A stretch of 64,000 nucleotides of DNA from Apostichopus parvimensis (lineage: Eukaryota; Echinodermata; Holothuroidea; Aspidochirotida; Stichopodidae): contig KN884538.1 in the NCBI GenBank assembly GCA_000934455.1, positions 82,688 through 146,687 on the forward strand, given 5' to 3'. Positions 62,101-64,000 of this stretch are shown here, in pieces. The translations under genes were made by a program, and so were the position numbers. The notes below the pieces were generated by a model. The model had not been told where the DNA came from, ran no database searches, and worked only from the letters and a program-made list of their open reading frames with translations. Position 1 is the stretch's first letter; each line of letters opens with the position of its first letter.

Positions 62101-63235
62101 GCAGGATTTGAAACAAGTCACGAGATATGTGAAGTCGTAATAATAATATTCATAGGATAGGTTTGTCAGTCTGCAGCTGCTTTGTGTTAAACTTGATTTT
62201 CCAAGTAAAGAAAGTTCTTGCAAATATATCATGCCTTTTGCATGTTTTGTGCATAAGACATTGACACAGGGGGGGGGGGGAAGAAAATTTTCCAATTGTA
62301 ATAACATAGTTATAATTCAACTTAATGAAAATAGCAGTATGATTTTGATTAATTACTATATGTATTTATATTTAAATCCCATAACAATAAGACTGGTCAT
62401 CTTTCTTTCAAATTGAAAACAAGAAGAGCCGAACATTTTGAAAATGTCTGATATGCTGTTTACTTGTGGTTTTACTACCGATATGTAAAATTCCAAAAGT
62501 TACGTTTGTCGCAAAATTTTTGGTAAACTTGAATGTAATTTTTAAAAATTCCTTCATTAATATTTCATTCAAGGAAATATTAGAGAATGCCAGGCTAGCT
62601 TGGGTATCTTGTAATCATAGTAACAGATTTGGTAGAATATCTTCAAACTGATGACCTAATGAGTAAAGTATTTTGCAACAATCAGCAGGCGCGTAGCCAA
62701 GGGGGGGGGGGCGAAGGGGGCAGCCGCCCCCCCCTTGAGCATATTTTTAAAATTTTTTTTTAATGTTTTTATGATATCGCTAGTAATTTCAAAAGAGAAA
62801 ATGCTAAGATGCAACTTACAAGGCCTGGGAAGTGCCATTTCCAGCGATCTGGGAGGCATTTTCAGCCAAAATTTTCTTGTACGCTTCGCGCCAACCATGG
62901 TGGCGCTACGCTTAGATAGTATGGAATGGCGTTTCTACGGCTCGGAAAATTTTTCTACATTTTCGCCCCCCCCCCTTGGCAAATTCCTGGCTATGCACCT
63001 GACAATCAGTAATAGAAATGAAATCTAAAAGTTTTATAAACCAGTTCTTCCTCGGTCCTCTACCCGACAAATCCAGCTTGTTTGTTTTTAAGATTGTATT
63101 TATTCCCGTGTGTCATCTCCCGTCTACAGGTTGAGCGATTACTTATTCACTGTAGCAAGATATGCGGCTCATAAGGAAGGCCGGGACGAAACTATTTATC
63201 GGAGAGTCAGAAGGAGAAGAGATGCAGAGACATGA
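47165..63235 (+). CDS. MMAB: MMAB, cob(I)alamin adenosyltransferase, mitochondrial (PduO type; 9 exons, 222 aa)
   Basis: MMAB transfers the adenosyl group of ATP to cob(I)alamin in mitochondria, making the cofactor of methylmalonyl-CoA mutase. Exons are 47165-47226, 48237-48289, 48937-49030, 49650-49707, 50329-50401, 50857-50954, 51338-51402, 61752-61811 and 63130-63235; phases match and the sum is 223 codons with stop (human about 250 aa). Landmarks are [11 protein letters not shown] (ATP-binding N-terminal loop), [66 protein letters not shown] with CRRAERR, and [19 protein letters not shown]. Exon 1 is inferred: [20 protein letters not shown] looks like a mitochondrial presequence (Arg-rich, no acidic residues) and its phase fits exon 2, but its donor GTTTGA is weak. 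Intron 7 is 10.3 kb. All catalytic-region motifs look intact. Confidence 0.93.
53288..53466 (+). repeat. 21-bp minisatellite reading as a Leu-rich heptad
   Basis: About eight units like GTGCCCCTCCTTAAATTACTG stand in tandem. Because the unit is 21 bp, one frame stays open and repeats VPLLKLL-like heptads in a 76-codon frame (53288-53518). It is inside MMAB intron 7 with no splice or family support, so it is listed as a repeat, not a gene. Confidence 0.85.
54537..55151. mobile_element. TTAA-flanked DNA element, 615 bp (Kolobok/piggyBac-like ends)
   Basis: TTAA at 54533-54536 and 55152-55155 flank perfect inverted repeats, AGCAGCATTTTGCGT at the left and ACGCAAAATGCTGCT at the right. A TTAA target is used by Kolobok and piggyBac transposases; the ends do not start CCC, which argues for Kolobok. 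Open frames inside (101 and 94 codons) match no transposase I know. Confidence 0.75.
56715..57980 (-). pseudogene. 5'-truncated LINE with reverse transcriptase remnant
   Basis: On the - strand the sequence encodes the second half of a non-LTR reverse transcriptase: [19 protein letters not shown] (about 57870-57810), the catalytic FADD at 57760-57771, then [29 protein letters not shown] and [18 protein letters not shown]. The frame is lost near 57250 and meets a stop near 57172, then resumes as [20 protein letters not shown] with SGVTLWNS. This order is that of CR1/Jockey-type ORF2 C-termini. The 3' end runs into a GATGAT microsatellite and AATAAACTTGAACTTGAAAA. The first half of the RT and the endonuclease are missing. 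It is dead, and lies in MMAB intron 7. Confidence 0.88.
62686..63001. mobile_element. hAT-like MITE, 316 bp, in MMAB intron 8
   Basis: The left end CAGGCGCGTAGCCA and the reverse complement of the right end CAGGTGCATAGCCA form inverted repeats, each followed inward by a G run and GCG. A perfect 8-bp duplication, ACAATCAG, lies at 62678-62685 and 63002-63009. It ends 128 bp before the last MMAB exon. Confidence 0.9.
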
Positions 63236-64000
63236 AGATTTAATAGGATTGGATTTATCAAAGAGAAAGATGAACCCGAAGGACTGAATGTTTGGTCATT
63301 TCATGATGTTAGATGACTAAAGTAATATTCTAGGGTTAGATGAACCGGTGATAACAATAAGAAGCCTGGTACAAAGAGAAGAAATGTTTATTCTTATAGC
63401 AAACAATTGGCACCCTATAGTAAACAAACTACAAATAGCTACCAATTTTCGCTTGGTACTCAAGATCGCTCATCTACATTAAATATGAACATACATTAAT
63501 GTGAGTCATTTATCTCCATTGTTTCTGTGTCTCTGTGATAGGATGTGAGAAGTGAAAGTGCACAAAAGGTAGGGAGGTATCATGTATGTTGCGGTGCTGA
63601 AGGGTGGCTATATATGTATATTTATGGCATCAGTTGTGAACATTAAAATCTAACTCGGATGTATCATGCACCAATCAAAGTAACCGGTCAAAACAACCAG
63701 AGGTCTCAAGGTCGAGGTCAGGCCCTTGGGAAAACTGTATTACCGGACCCCCTGTTTGCACTTTATGAACATGAGATTCTTTATCCAAAATTTCCCCAAC
63801 CTCTTCCATGTGTTCCTGGGTCCCCTAATTGACCACAGACCCCAGGCAACTCCTCTGATCCTCCCCAACATCCTTCTCTCCTAATGCTTTTTTCAAACCT
63901 ACCTTAGGGATAGCCTCCATCCCCAAGGGCGTAGGAACCGGGGGCTGGGGGCGCCAGCCCCCCAGTGAAAAATATGGGGGGCGGAAGTATCATTCGCCCC
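63236..64000. other. MMAB 3' flank and partial repeat at the window edge
   Basis: ATTAAA at 63642-63647 is a possible polyadenylation signal. From 63927 the sequence GGGCGTAGGAACCGGGGGCT begins a G/C-run element like that at 22101-22489, cut by the window end. No gene was recognised. Confidence 0.4.

Overview
The window is animal nuclear DNA from an invertebrate deuterostome, most likely an echinoderm such as a sea cucumber. It is AT-rich, has short GT-AG exons in long introns, and is crowded with small DNA transposons, SINEs and LINE relics. The encoded proteins keep vertebrate-like landmarks, for example RAD54B starts MRRSAAPSQ. The species is an inference; no marker fixes it.

Four genes are supported. 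(1) SETD6, a SET-domain lysine methyltransferase, + strand, entering from the left edge; its last six exons lie at 1-10188 and the terminal exon is repeated at 11745-12010. (2) RAD54B, a Swi2/Snf2 recombination motor, - strand, complete from the start codon at 43069 to the stop at 20687, in 23 coding exons (1003 aa). (3) MRPL53, a mitochondrial ribosomal large-subunit protein, + strand, 43684-45389, three exons, 107 aa. (4) MMAB, mitochondrial cob(I)alamin adenosyltransferase, + strand, 47165-63235, nine exons, 222 aa. SETD6 and RAD54B converge. RAD54B and MRPL53 diverge from start codons 614 bp apart and probably share a bidirectional promoter. MRPL53 and MMAB are co-directional.

Between SETD6 and RAD54B lie two duplications. 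A 1.82 kb tandem copy (8718-10538 / 10539-12360) carries the SETD6 terminal exon. A larger repeat (12373-17080 / 17131-20515) is separated by exactly 50 N and looks like two haplotypes placed end to end in the assembly. The two haplotypes differ by a TA-flanked 494 bp transposon and an indel of about 0.8 kb. A second gap of 860 N lies inside a (CCAT)n array in a RAD54B intron.

Many non-autonomous elements can be delimited to the base because inverted repeats and target-site duplications are visible: four hAT-like elements with 8-bp duplications or near-duplications, one long-TIR element with an 8-bp duplication, a MITE family with 6-bp duplications at three sites, two TA-flanked elements and one TTAA-flanked element. 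Two 5'-truncated LINE relics and several tRNA-derived SINE-like units were also seen. No coherent new system (defence, toxin, CRISPR) is visible. The genes are housekeeping genes for protein methylation, DNA recombination, mitochondrial translation and B12 metabolism. The most useful results are exact gene models, including two easily missed RAD54B C-terminal exons, and the transposon and haplotype structure.
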